Below, piece by piece: positions 15,001-25,393 of a stretch of 64,000 bases of DNA (position 1 is its first letter; every line of letters starts with the position of its first letter). Made by a program: the position numbers and the translations under genes. This stretch comes from Gordionus sp. m RMFG-2023. Lineage: Eukaryota; Nematomorpha; Gordioida; Chordodea; Parachordodidae. The notes under the pieces were generated by a model. The model did no database searches. It had not been told where the DNA came from and saw only the letters and a list, made by a program, of their open reading frames with translations. The stretch lies in the NCBI RefSeq assembly GCF_954871325.1, contig NC_088777.1, forward strand, positions 39,719,366 through 39,783,365. The letters are read 5' to 3'.

Positions 15001-17079
15001 CATAGGAATCTCAGTAACTTAACCTATTTAGGAGCTGGCGAAAATTTATTAACATCGATTCCGGAGGAAATAGGTTAGAATTATTGGATATATTCGACTT
15101 TATAGTACTTCCATATTGAAAGTTAATTTTTTTTAATGTTGCGTTTTCTTTCAAATAATGCAATTTAATCTAGCAGTGTCAGACTATAAAAAACATATTA
15201 TTTTACTTTGCGTTAAGTTGGGAATTTTATATTATGATTTTACTCTGAATATTAAATATATAAAATTAATATAATCAATATATTTTATTTAATGTTAACC
15301 CATTACGGAAGGGGTATTTAGGCTCAAAATAATAATTTCGGAATCAGTTAACTCACTTATTACCATCTTTAGATCATATTTATGAAGAATAAATAAAAAG
15401 CGTAAAGGGCCCCTTAAAAATGACCGTTATATTAAACTGCAACATCTGGACAATATTATGTCAAAATTGGCAAATTTTAAATTATCAATATTTATATTAA
15501 GGAAACATTACCTCTATTATATCAATCAGACATAATTCAATTTTTATAAAAGAATTAAAACATACATATGGCCTACCAGTATCAATTATAAGAGAACGTG
15601 GTTTCTAGACATAGCTTTGTATCCTAAAAGATAATCACAAATTTTAAAATTTCTAATATACAATTGTTCCAATTATAAATTTTTTTGCTTGGTTATTCTA
15701 ATTAATTTTAACTATTATTTGAAGTAAAAAAAAATACTCTTAATTTCGTGATAGTTTTATTAAAAATCCCTTGAATAATTTTATGATGAATCGAGAGGGG
15801 AAGATTATTATATTTTGAAATCTCTATCCATATAATTTCTAAAGAAACCAGGACAGCAGGTGGTTCAATATTATATGTCTGGGAGATCAATCTAATTTAG
15901 ATTATTAAAAGATAATCAACTTTTGTACATAGTGAAATTGAGAATATTAAGATAATTTAGCATTTTGTAAAAATTTCCTTAGGGAAAGATCCATATAGTG
16001 CAGCAACATCAAAATAAAATACTACGAGACCTATGTTAATTATGAAAATTTATTAAAAAAGGAGAATCTTAATTTTCTCAATTTAACATCATAATGTCCT
16101 GATGTTGCATTATTGTAATGGCAATATTCAAAATAATACAAATTGATGAAAATAAGATTATTATTTTTAAATTTGAAAATTTAGTAAAGATTAAAAAAAT
16201 ATTTTATTGGCAAATTTTTTACAACCAAAAATTTATCATTATTTATTTTCTTTAATTTTCTAAAAATAACTTTTATATAAATTGTCATTTCTCAAGAACC
16301 AGTAAATATTTAGTAATTTTTTAAGAACACCTTGCATCCATTCATTACATTATGACCAAATTTGGAAAAATAATATAATATAAATTGTTGGTGATATATC
16401 AAAAAACACCTGAATTACATGGCATAAATGCAATGCTTGTCCTCATTGAGTGTTGCTTCCTGCTGATTTTAGCCTATTCTAAAAGGCTTAGCCGAATTTT
16501 TAGGTGAAAAAATAGGCTAAACCTAATTGAACCCATCCGAAAACTGGCTAAAACTAATTAGGCATGGACTAAAGAGCTCGGCTAATTGGCTGTCAACGTT
16601 ACATAATAAATAAAATATAAATCATCTTAATAAATAAATAATAATTAAGGCTAGAATTATCTAACGTAACGCTGACGGACGGTTAGCCGAGCTCCTTAGC
16701 CGATGCTTAATTTTTACTATTAGTTTTTGTTTTTCAGCTAAGCCTAATTAAATTTAGTCGATTTTTAGGCTAAATCTAATTAGGCTTAGGCGAAATTTTT
16801 AACCGATTACGCAACACTAATGGTTTCACTTCGGTTTTTATAGAATGATCATTTTTATTTTTCTATTATAATGTGTGTTCTTTTGATAAAAAATTTTTTT
16901 TAGAACATATGACCAGTTTAGAAACATTATACCTTAACGATAATCCAAGTTTACATATGTTACCTTTTGAATTAGCCATGTGTGCCAATTTACAAATCAT
17001 GAGTGTTGAAAATTGCCCCTTATCTCAATTCCCGCCAGATATCATATCGGGTGGTCCCTCAGCCGTTATTCATGTATAA
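5..17079 (+). CDS. SHOC2: SHOC2 / SUR-8 leucine-rich repeat scaffold, 15 coding exons
   Basis: Exons: 5-121, 167-235, 278-307, 353-538, 580-675, 719-839, 6173-6281, 7343-7436, 10813-10917, 11050-11164, 13630-13754, 13823-13910, 14849-14918, 15006-15073, 16904-17079. All introns are GT...AG, phases agree at every junction, and the sum is 1569 nt (522 aa; human SHOC2 is 582). The protein is a run of about 20 LRRs of SHOC2 type, recognisable from blocks such as [55 protein letters not shown] and [17 protein letters not shown]. In animals SHOC2 binds MRAS and PP1C so that RAF is dephosphorylated and activated at the membrane. The N-terminus is short and lysine-rich, and I see no clear PP1-binding RVxF motif. 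The chosen ATG at 5 follows an in-frame stop at 2-4, but an exon left of the window is possible. The end is odd: it stops after GGPSAVIHV, lacking the conserved FLKMQGPYR tail, and a GT at the stop site (17077) could be a donor to an exon I could not find. Confidence 0.93.
1791..2003. mobile_element. hAT-type MITE (TAGTGTTGTTAAAC family), 213 bp
   Basis: Terminal inverted repeats begin TAGTGTTGTTAAAC and end AACAACACTA. Flanking 8-mers GTTATGGC (1783-1790) and GTTATGTC (2004-2011) match at 7 of 8 positions, as expected for a hAT target-site duplication. The element is non-coding. Its centre carries the family's signature: a gene-free stretch with AAGACTAGAGATTTTGCT-like sequence and imperfect inverted symmetry. 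It lies in a SHOC2 intron. Confidence 0.8.
3999..4140. mobile_element. Truncated copy of the TAGTGTTG MITE family
   Basis: One end (AGTGTTGTTAAGCTGCTC, from 4000) and the family's central block (AGATGGTAGAAAGGTTTGG, then CATCTATTGGCGAAATT) are present. The other terminus is not recognisable. It is probably a decayed copy. Confidence 0.5.
4840..4999 (-). repeat. tRNA-headed SINE-like sequence
   Basis: On the minus strand, TGGCCTAATCGG (4974-4985) fits a pol III A box. GTTCGAATTC (4930-4939) fits a B box about 46 nt further on, which is tRNA-like spacing. Preceding GGCATTT would be the acceptor 5' strand, but no matching AAATGCC follows and the anticodon arm does not fold well, so it is not a functional tRNA. 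The downstream non-tRNA body (GGATCGGGTTTAAGAAACC and onward) suggests a SINE. Boundaries are approximate and only one copy was noticed. Confidence 0.4.
7685..7885. mobile_element. Copy of the TAGTGTTG MITE family
   Basis: It contains TTGTTAAACTGCTCGATTTG, then the central block with GAGCCTGAAGATGTTGCTTC and GGTTTGGAGATCTATTGGCG, then TATTGAGTTGACCGTTTT. The layout equals the intact copy at 25394-25615, but both extreme ends are eroded. It sits in the 3.4-kb SHOC2 intron 7437-10812, which otherwise holds the element at 9753-10209 and unremarkable AT-rich sequence. Confidence 0.6.
9753..10209. mobile_element. hAT MITE with hobo-like TIRs (TAGAGGTCTGCAATGG)
   Basis: The left end reads TAGAGGTCTGCAATGGACGG and the right end CCCATTGCAGACCTC, giving inverted repeats of about 20 bp. 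The interior is C-rich in short tracts (CCCACCT, CCGCCC) separated by runs of A/T, as in the hobo-like elements elsewhere in this window, and has no coding capacity. I do not see a convincing 8-bp duplication. It lies in a SHOC2 intron. Confidence 0.65.
16448..16819. mobile_element. MITE with internal inverted TTAGGC/GCCTAA repeats, TAGTGTTGC ends
   Basis: The left end is GAGTGTTGC and the right end GCAACACTA. Long subterminal arms repeat TAGGCTAA and AATTAGGC in opposite orientation, and GAGCTCGGCTAA near 16577 pairs with TTAGCCGAGCTC near 16684. It can fold into an extended hairpin and has no coding capacity. It lies in the last SHOC2 intron (15074-16903). No clear target-site duplication. 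Confidence 0.55.
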
Positions 17080-18346
17080 ATTATTTCATTTTATAATTGC
17101 CTTTTAGAATAAATAAGTTTAATAAATATTGATTACTCATATATATACACATATTTTTAAATATCGAATTAGTATTTGAGAACGCAAGGCCCTTACTTTA
17201 ACGCGCCATCATAATGAAATGATCGAACATGCATTACACTATTAGAATAATATTTCATAATTTGATATTCATTTATATAATTAATATAAATTGCTATTTA
17301 TTCCTTCCCAATAATATTTGCATTATTTTATTTATAATATAATATCCTGAGATATGTAAATATAATATATTTTATAAACATGCTTTTATCAGTAGCGTCA
17401 CAAGTGGAAGAGGGAGGGGGGGGGCAGATGCTCGATTCCTCTGAAATTTTTTTTTTACTACTAAAAAAAGTTAATTTTAGATATTGTTAAGCTAAAAAAA
17501 GGTAATTTTGAAAATAATTTTTTGAGCCCCCTGAGATTGTAAAGACTAGTGACGTCCCTGCTTTTATTTATGTTCAATTTTTTTTTAGTTTTTATTTGTA
17601 CAATCGATTGTAATCAAGAGTAACACAAATTTTAAAAGATTTACCTAACCCAAGACATTTAATAATTTTTAATCGTTTAAATTTATGAGGATTTAATAGA
17701 TTCAAAAGTCTTCTAATAATTTAGGGTTTTATTTATGATGTGATATAATCAGGACCTGGAACAAGGACTAATTTGCATTCCATTCCGGAAAAAGTGCTTC
17801 GATCTTGTTTCACGAGTTTATGTAAAACTTTATTTCCAGGGCCTCGATTTTTTTTGTTTTTTTAAATATACAAATAAAATAACCAATCTCAATAACGTGT
17901 GCTAATTTATATTTATAATGATTATAAAATGTTATGATTTATCCAATTTGCCCCAAAATAATCTTTTCTCAAAAAAAAACAAGTCTCAAAACCACTTTTT
18001 TTGTTATGCGTTAGCTTTTTGATATATTATTGTACCTTATCGCAAGTTGTAAGAATTCTTATTCTATAAATAAATTTCCCTTCACTCAGCTTTTTCCATT
18101 TTATTCTATTTTATAAAACAAAATTGTTATCAGTAATGTGTAATATATTATATTTATATTTTATACAACATTTTATATTTTGAAAATCAACGATAAATTA
18201 ATATTAAAATTATTGAACTATCATTTTTTTTATAAATTATATTATTATAATATGAAATATTTAATAAGGATATCAGAATTTTAAAAAATAAATTTTGAAT
18301 TGTCCAGGTTTTTAAAAAAAATTAATATATTATTTATCTATATAGT
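17080..18346. other. Intergenic AT-rich stretch after SHOC2
   Basis: Apart from a small hAT-like element (17390-17560), nothing is recognised between the SHOC2 stop and the fold-back element. Several AATAAA-like hexamers occur (for example near 17111), but I cannot assign the polyadenylation site. The missing conserved SHOC2 tail was sought here without success. Confidence 0.5.
17390..17560. mobile_element. Small hAT-like element, CAGTAGCGTCAC ends
   Basis: It begins CAGTAGCGTCAC and ends GTGACGTCCCTG. It is flanked on both sides by CTTTTAT (17383-17389 and 17561-17567), and a G at 17382 and 17560 could extend this to 8 bp. The interior carries a G run and GAGCCCCCTGAGATTGTAAA, shared with related sequences at about 52649-52800 and 53542-53780. 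Non-coding. Confidence 0.65.
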
Positions 18347-18389
18347 ATTTAGAGTTAAAACGCCGCGAGTCGCGACCCCGACTCAAAGC

Positions 18390-18860
18390 TCGGGTCGTTT
18401 TATTCGACTCCGACTCAATGTTTGGGTCGTTTTTTTCGACTACGACCCAAGTTCAAGCCGAAAAAAACGACTTCGACCCAAAATATGGGTCGTTTTTTTC
18501 GACTTCGACCCAAGTCCAAGCCGAAAAAAACGACCTCGACCCAAAATATGGGTCGTTTTTTATGACTCCGACTCAAAATTTGGGTTGTATTTTTCGACTC
18601 AAACTTGAAATTTGGGTCGTATTTTTCGACTCAAACTTGAAGTTTGGGTCGTATTTTTTGACTCAAACTTGAAATTAGGGTCGTATTTTTCGACTCCAAC
18701 TTGAAGTTTGGGTCGTATTTTTCAACTCCAACTCAGAGTTTGGGTCGTTTTTTTGACTCAGACTCAAACATCGGGTCGTTTTATTCAATCCGACCCAAAA
18801 TATGGATCGTTTTTTTTAAAGACGCCTTAAAGTTAGGGTTGCTTTTTTTCACCTAACCAA
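18390..18860. repeat. GGGTCGTTTTTTCGACT short tandem block, left
   Basis: It consists of irregular repeats of about 36-60 bp built from GGGTCGTTTTTTTCGACT and TCCAAGCCGAAAAAAACGA. The repeats are partly self-complementary (GTCG...CGAC), so each can form a small hairpin. Open frames across it are repeat artefacts. Confidence 0.8.
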
Positions 18861-19039
18861 ATATCTAGATCATTTTTTAAGTCAAATAACATTTAGTAGA
18901 TATTAATATTATAGGCGGGAAAGTTTCTTAAAGCTTCTTTAAATTATAACGCTATGGATTAACTATTCCATCATAGTTATTTTTTAAAATTTTTAAGTAA
19001 AGATGTACCATAGAAAAGAGCCATTTGTTATGATGGTTA

Positions 19040-19960
19040 TTTTTGAACTTTTTTAAATGAAATAGATAAAAATATATATTGTAGACATGTTAAATCAAAA
19101 TTTCAGTGAAGATGTACCATAGATAAGTGACAATTGTCATAATCGCCATTTTTGAACTTTTTTGAGTTTTTTTAAAGCAAATTGCTAAAAATATATATTC
19201 TGAACATGTTAAATTAAAAATTCAGTGAGGATGTATCATAGATAGGTGACAATTGTCATAATTGTTATTTTTGAACTTTTTTAATTTTTTTAAAGGAAAT
19301 AGCTAAAAATATATATTCTAAACATGTTAAATTTAAAATTCAGTGAGGATATATCATATATAGGTGACAATTGTCATAATCGCTATTTTTGAACTTTTTC
19401 AAATTTTTTTAAGGGAAATAGCTAAAAATATATATTCTAAACATGTTAAATTAAAAATTCAGTGAGGATGTATCATAGATAGGTGACAATTGTCATATTC
19501 GTTATTTTTGAACCTTTTTTAATTTTTTTAAAGGAAATAGCTAAAAATATATATTCTAAACATGTTAAATTTAAAATTCAGTGAGGATATATCATATATA
19601 GGTGACAATTGTCATAATCGCTATTTTTGAACTTTTTCAAATTTTTTTAAGGGAAATAGCTAAAAATATATATTCTAAACATGTTAAATTAAAAATTCAG
19701 TGAGGATGTATCATAGATAGGTGACAATTGTCATATTCGTTATTTTTGAACCTTTTTTAATTTTTTTAAAGGAAATAGCTAAAAATATATATTCTAAACA
19801 TGTTAAATTAAAAATTCAGTGAGGATGTATCATAGATAGGTGACAATTGTCATAATCTTTATTTTTGAACTTTTTTCAATTTTTTTAAAGGAAATAGCTA
19901 AAAATATATATTCTAAACATGTTAAATTAAAATATCATTGAGGATGTATCATAAATAAGG
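19040..19960. repeat. 119-bp tandem repeats with TGACAATTGTCA, left arm
   Basis: About seven units start at 19128 and recur about every 119 bp. Each carries the 12-bp perfect palindrome TGACAATTGTCA, then TTTTTGAAC, TTTAAAGGAAATAGCTAAAA, ATATATTCTAAACATGTT and CAGTGAGGATGTATCATA. Units are highly similar, suggesting recent amplification or gene conversion. Confidence 0.85.
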
Positions 19961-20968
19961 GACAAAAAATGGTTATTATATATACGAGTAGTTAGGTACA
20001 TAATAATTTTTAAGTGATAAAATGAGATACTAATATATTTCTTGTAATTTTAATTTATAATAAAATTATTAAATATGTTATTGTCATAGACTGGGTTAGA
20101 AAATCAACTATCACATAAACTCCTATGTTTTATTCATATTATATTTTTAAGTTTGAGGATATTAAAATATTTCCTCTTTGAAGTTACTAGTTAGGATAAA
20201 ATTTACTTGGCACATCTTACAATGATATTTATACCTTGTTTTTTTTTTCGAGAATAAATTTTATGCGATATCTCATGAAGGAAATTACATAGCATTGTAC
20301 AGAGAATTAACTTTGTATATATTATCTGCACCCATATCTTTTATATCAATCTCTATCGATGACATTTTAAATTATATTGGAAACTAGATTGTGTAGATTT
20401 CTAAATATTAATTTAAAATAAGATGCTAGAATTAATTATAGATATATCTTAATAATTTGTATATGCATTTATTATTTAAAATCTCTCGTTTTAACCCTAT
20501 TTAGCAAGAAAAATATTGACTAATCCTGAAAATTGGACAACTTTTATTAATAAAATATATGTTACTCTTTAAAATTGAATTATAATTTTAAAAACAAAAA
20601 ATGAATAAAAATTAAAATTTAATTTGGCTACCCTCAAAAATAATAAAAAAAATTTGGAAAGTTAAAAAAAATGATTATTAATCATATCCCTATCCCTAAC
20701 AATGAATAAAAGAAAAAATCTCAACAAATTTGCCGTCTAGCTGGCACCACGTCAAGTAAAATAAAATATCTTTTTTAATTTTAGAATTTAAATAGTCACT
20801 TCACTTCCATATGGAATTTTTAAACTAATAAAACAATAAATTTTTTTTATAAGTATTTGCGATTCCGGATGCATTTTTTTAATATAAAATATGAATTTTT
20901 TAAAATATAATTTAGTAATTTAGGCGAGCCATATTTTTCAAAAATGTAGTGTTAAGTCGAGTTTTTTT

Positions 20969-21187
20969 AAGTCGTACTGTAATTCTGAGCGTTTTCCGTA
21001 CTTTTGCAAGATGGCTAAAGATTTTTTGTCGCAGCAAAGTACATCCGTTGAGAGCGAGCGTGTCTTCTCAAAAGGGGTGGACACCGTAACAAAGAAAAGA
21101 AATCGCATGGCCTCCGAAACACTTAAACAGTGTTTATGTTTAAATTCATGGGATATCAATATCATGAATAATAAATTTTATACATAA
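20969..21187 (+). pseudogene. hAT transposase C-terminal dimerisation remnant
   Basis: The plus strand reads, in one frame ending at a TAA at 21185-21187, a peptide containing MAKDFLSQQSTSVESERVFS and then KKRNRMASETLKQCLCLNSW. This is the C-terminal dimerisation (hATC) motif with its S-x-E-R-x-F-S core, closest to the Ac/RICESLEEPER branch. No catalytic region precedes it: sequence upstream to 20540 is A/T-rich and gives no transposase. The element's core is therefore a heavily deleted transposon. Confidence 0.75.
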
Positions 21188-22189
21188 TTTTTATATCTAT
21201 ATATATTGTTAAATTAAATTTTTTGTACATTAATAAATATATATAATTTAAATAAAAATATTTAAACTATAAATGTATCAAATATTTAAGATGTTTTGAG
21301 CTTAGTGTTCTTGTTTCAGGCTGTTGTTTTTTATGAATACTGGAGAATATTAGTGTTTTAATATTATTTGACTTTAAATTGATAACTAAAATAGTTTTTG
21401 ATATTAAGATTTAGAATTTTGAACACTTGAGAAAAATTACACATTAAAATTAATACTGGGATTAACTTTGAACCATGTTATAAAGCGCTTACTTTTTTTC
21501 AGGCGTTAATTATTCACTATTTTATTAAGTAGAATATTATGAGAGCAATTTTTCTCATAGATTATATAAAGGTATAGATATCTATTATCAATTACAGAAT
21601 TAGTCAATATTTTTCTTGCTAAATAGGCTTAAAACGAGAGATTTTAAATAATAAATGCATATACAAATTATTAAGATATATCTATAATTAATTCTAGCAT
21701 CTTAATCTTTTAAATTAATATTTAGAAATCTACACAATCTAGTTTCCAATATAATTTAAAATGTCATCGATAGAGATTGATATAAAAGATATGGGTGCAG
21801 ATAATATATACAAATTTATTTCTCTGTACAATGATATGTAATTTCCTTCATGAGATATCGCATAAAATTTATTCTCGAAAAAAAAAACAAGTATAAATAT
21901 CATTGTAAGATGTGCCAAGTAAATTTTATCCTAACTAGTAACTTCAAAGAGGAAATATTTTTATATCCTCAAACTTAAAAATATAATATGAATAAAACAT
22001 AGATGAGTTTATGTGATAGTTGATTTTCTAACCCAGTCTATGACAATAACATATTTAAGAATTTTATTATAAATTAAAATTACAAGAAATATATTAGCAT
22101 CTCATTTTATCACTTAAGGATTATTATGTACCTAACTACTCGTATATATAATAACCATTTTTTGTCCCTTATCTGTGATACATCCTCAC

Positions 22190-23420
22190 TGATATTTTAA
22201 TTTAACATGTTTAGGATATATTTTTTTAGCTATTTCCTTTAAAAAAATTTGAAAAAGTTCAAAAATAGCGATTATGACAATTGTCACCTATCTATGATAC
22301 ATCCTCACTGAATTTTTAATTTAACATGTTTAGAAAATATATTTTTAGCTATTTCCTTTAAAAAAATTGAAAAAAGTTCAAAAATAGCGATTATGACAAT
22401 TGTCACCTATCTATGATACATCCTCACTGAATTTTTAATTTAACATGTTTAGAATATATATTTTTAGCTATTTCCTTTAAAAAAATTGAAAAAAGTTCAA
22501 AAATAAAGATTATGACAATTGTCACCTATCTGTGAATGTGATACATCCTCACTGATATTTTAATTTAACATGTTTAGGATATATTTTTTTAGCTATTTCC
22601 TTTAAAAAAATTTGAAAAAGTTCAAAAATAGCGATTATGACAATTGTCACCTATCTATGATACATCCTCACTGAATTTTTAATTTAACATGTTTAGAATA
22701 TATATTTTTAGCTATTTCCTTTAAAAAAATTGAAAAAAGTTCAAAAATAAAGATTATGACAATTGTCACCTATCTATGATACATCCTCACTGAATTTTTA
22801 ATTTAACATGTTTAGAATATATATATTTTTAGCTATTTCCTTTAAAAAAATTGAAAAAAGTTCAAAAATAACGATTATGACAATTGTCACCTATCTATGA
22901 TACATCCTCACTGAATTTTTAATTTAACATGTTTAGAATATATATTTTTAGCTATTTCCTTTAAAAAAATTGAAAAAAGTTCAAAAATAAAGATTATGAC
23001 AATTGTCACCTATCTATGATACATCCTCACTGAATTTTAAATTTAACATGTTTAGAATATATATTTTTAGCTATTTCCTTTAAAAAAATTTGAAAAAGTT
23101 CAAAAATAGCGATTATGACAATTGTCACCTATATATGATATATCCTCACTGAATTTTAAATTTAACATGTTTAGAATATATATTTTTAGCTATTTCCTTT
23201 AAAAAAATTGAAAAAAGTTCAAAAATAACGATTATGACAATTGTCACCTATCTATGATACATCCTCACTGAATTTTTAATTTAACATGTTAAGAATATAT
23301 ATTTTTAGCAATTTGCTATAAAAAAACTCAAAAAAGTTCAAAAATGTCGATTATGACAATTGTCACTTATCTATGATACATCTTCACTGAAATTTTGATT
23401 TAACATGTCTACAATATATA
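22190..23420. repeat. 119-bp tandem repeats with TGACAATTGTCA, right arm
   Basis: Ten palindromes TGACAATTGTCA lie near 22276, 22395, 22514, 22638, 22758, 22878, 22997, 23117, 23236 and 23356. Subtypes recur in order (units with TAGCGATTATGAC against AAAGATTATGAC), suggesting segmental duplication of several units at a time. Confidence 0.85.
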
Positions 23421-23639
23421 TTTTTATCTATTTCATTTAAAAAAGTTCAAAAATAACCATCATAACAAATGGCTCTTTTCTATGGTACATCTTTACTTAA
23501 AAATTTTAAAAAATAACTATGATGGAATAGTTAAATCAGAGCGTTATAATTTAAAAAAGCTTTAAGAAACTTTTCCGCCTATAATATTAATATCTACTAA
23601 ATGTTATTTGACTTTTGGTCGAAAAAAATGATCTAGATA

Positions 23640-24120
23640 TTTGGTTAGGTGAAAAAAAGCAACCCTAACTTTAAGGCGTCTTTAAAAAAAACGATCCATA
23701 TTTTGGGTCGGATTGAATAAGACGACCCGATGTTTGAGTCTGAGTCAGAAAAACGACCCAAACTTTGAGTTGGAGTCGAAAAATACGATCTAAACTTCAA
23801 GTTGGAGTCGAAAAATACGACCCAAACTTCAAGTTGGAGTCGAAAAATACGACCCTAACTTCAAGTTTGAGTCGAAAAATACGACCCAAATTTTAAGTTT
23901 GAGTCGAAAAATACAACCCAAATTTTGAGTCGGAGTCGTAAAAAACGACCCATATTTTGGGTCGAGGTCGTTTTTTTCGGCTTGGACTTGGGTCGGAGTC
24001 GAAAAAAACGACCCATATTTTGGGTCGAAGTCGTTTTTTTCGGCTTGAACTCGGGTCGAAGTCGTAAAAAAACGACCAAAACTTTGAGTTGGAGTCGAAA
24101 AAAACGACCCAAAATTTGGG
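23640..24120. repeat. GGGTCG/CGACCC short tandem block, right
   Basis: Inverted counterpart of 18390-18860, built from CGACCC(A)AAC, GAGTCGAAAAATACGACC and GGTCGTTTTTTTCGGCTTG. Unit-by-unit correspondence with the left block is good. It is non-coding, and open frames on either strand arise from the repeat. Confidence 0.8.
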
Positions 24121-24491
24121 TGAGCTCTGTTTGAGCCGACTCGGCTAAGCCGATTAACAACACTAATTTAGAGGTTATAAAAACTATTTTCAACCTTTTT
24201 CACCTTTACAATTGTATTTAGAACTATTTTTAATATTTGTTTTATTTTAGGATGTCATTCATTTTAAAATAATCTTTGCATTTTATTTAATGATCTCACA
24301 AAATGTATTTATTTCATCAAAATTATTCAAATATCTCGACAGGTATAAGGTATTTTAATTTTTTAACGACAACTCTATAATCTTTGTTAAGAGAATTTTA
24401 AGTTTTCATAAAAAATTTTAAAAACAAATAGCAGTTTCAATGAGCGCAGTATTTGGTCCAAAATATCCTCCTCCCCCTAAATGAAAGGAAG

Positions 24492-24667
24492 TAGTATTGT
24501 TAAACGGCTCGATTTTTAAAAATGGCTAACTCAATATTTTCGCCAAAGTTATTACGCAAGCCTGAAGATTTTTCTCATAGATGGCAGAAAGGTTTGGATA
24601 TTTATTAATGAAATCTCGAGGCTTGCATAACATTTTGCAAAAATATTGGAAGCCGTTTATAACACTA
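24492..24667. mobile_element. Copy of the TAGTGTTG MITE family
   Basis: It begins TAGTATTGTTAAACGGCTCG, contains the family's central block (AGATGGCAGAAAGGTTTGG), and ends GCCGTTTATAACACTAAAT. A few changes in each terminus distinguish it from the consensus. Confidence 0.65.
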
Positions 24668-24734
24668 AATAAAAGGTACCTTCTTTGAGATTTACCTGTA
24701 ATGAATTTAATAGTCCCACATCCTAATTGACCTA

Positions 24735-24876
24735 TGATAGTATAAAATACGCAAACCTGAGCTCATAAATGGCAGAAAGGTTTGTTTGGACATCTATTAA
24801 CGAAATCTTGAGGCTTGCATGATACTTATTTGGCTATGGGTTAGCCATTTTAAAAAATTGAGCAGTTTAACAAGAT
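24735..24876. mobile_element. Partial copy of the TAGTGTTG MITE family
   Basis: Only the right half is clear: GGCAGAAAGGTTTG, ATCTATTAACGAAATCTTG, then GAGCAGTTTAACAAGATTAA. The left half is replaced by GTCCCACATCCTAATTGACC (24718-24737), a sequence also present at 27088-27107, so this copy lies inside or beside an older LTR-like repeat. Confidence 0.5.
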
Positions 24877-24902
24877 TAAATGGAATCATCTTCTTTGATA
24901 TT

Positions 24903-25290
24903 TGTTGTAATATTCAAATGAGTTAAAGAAAAATGAATAAAAAATATGTATTATTCAGATTAGATAAAGTTCAAGATTATTTAAGTTTGTTGTTTAAACA
25001 CTATGTAAATGAATAGTATTGAAAAGTATATATAATCGGGAATATTTTACTTGATAAATAATTATTATGAATTTGCGAACATAATTTTTAATTTTTTTAT
25101 ATTATATTATTTTAATTTTTTTATTTTAGTTATGATTATGTAATTACAATTTATATTAATTAATAAAGTATTAGTAGTTAATTTATTTATACTATTTATT
25201 TGTATTCTCTTTAATTCTCAACTAACATTTGTTATTGAAACATTATGTTCTAAGGGCATATTCAGTTTAATTAACTTTCATTATTTGACA
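24903..25290 (+). repeat. Left LTR (388 bp)
   Basis: Direct repeat of 26720-27062. It starts TG and ends CA. It contains TATATAATCGGGAATATTTT near 25028 and AT-rich sequence. Confidence 0.75.
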
Positions 25291-25393
25291 ATGATGTTGG
25301 AGAGTGGAGGTGCCAGGGCAATTACGACAATTTAGTCTAATTAACTATGAAAAGAAATTCTAAATAAATGGGGAAGGGGATGTATGAAATGAC

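Larger units (their letters stand above)
18355..20530 (+). repeat. Left inverted arm of the fold-back element
   Basis: It matches the reverse complement of 21597-24165 along its length. Landmarks are GGGTCG tracts (18390-18860), CATCATAGTTATTTTTTAAA near 18970, the tandem block, CGAGTAGTTAGGTACATAAT near 19986, and AAATATTGAC near 20511. It has fewer tandem units than the right arm (about 7 against 10), which accounts for the length difference. Confidence 0.8.
18355..24165. mobile_element. 5.8-kb fold-back hAT-type element with satellite-like inverted arms
   Basis: The element is flanked by identical 8-mers ATTTAGAG (18347-18354 and 24166-24173), the hAT signature. The right terminus ends AATCGGC-type sequence then AACAACACTA, matching the TAGTGTTG ends of the window's MITE family; the left terminus is eroded. 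Two arms of roughly 2.2-2.6 kb are inverted copies of each other around a core of about 1 kb (20540-21595). From outside inward each arm has a GGGTCG/CGAC-rich tandem block, a block of about 119-bp tandem repeats, and a unique segment of about 600 bp. The core retains only the end of a hAT transposase. It is probably non-autonomous now. Confidence 0.8.
21597..24165 (-). repeat. Right inverted arm of the fold-back element
   Basis: It is the reverse complement of the left arm. TCAATATTTTTCTTGCTAAA at about 21604 pairs with 20502-20520, and ACTACTCGTATATATAATAA near 22137 pairs with the left-arm sequence near 19970. It holds more tandem units than the left arm and ends in the better-preserved terminus. 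Confidence 0.8.

Noticed and set aside
18300-18672. Overlapping open frames reading GSFFSTTTQVQAEKN-like repeats
   Set aside because: They are produced by the GGGTCG/CGAC tandem block in two frames at once, and the inverted block at 23861-24193 does the same on the other strand. Not genes.
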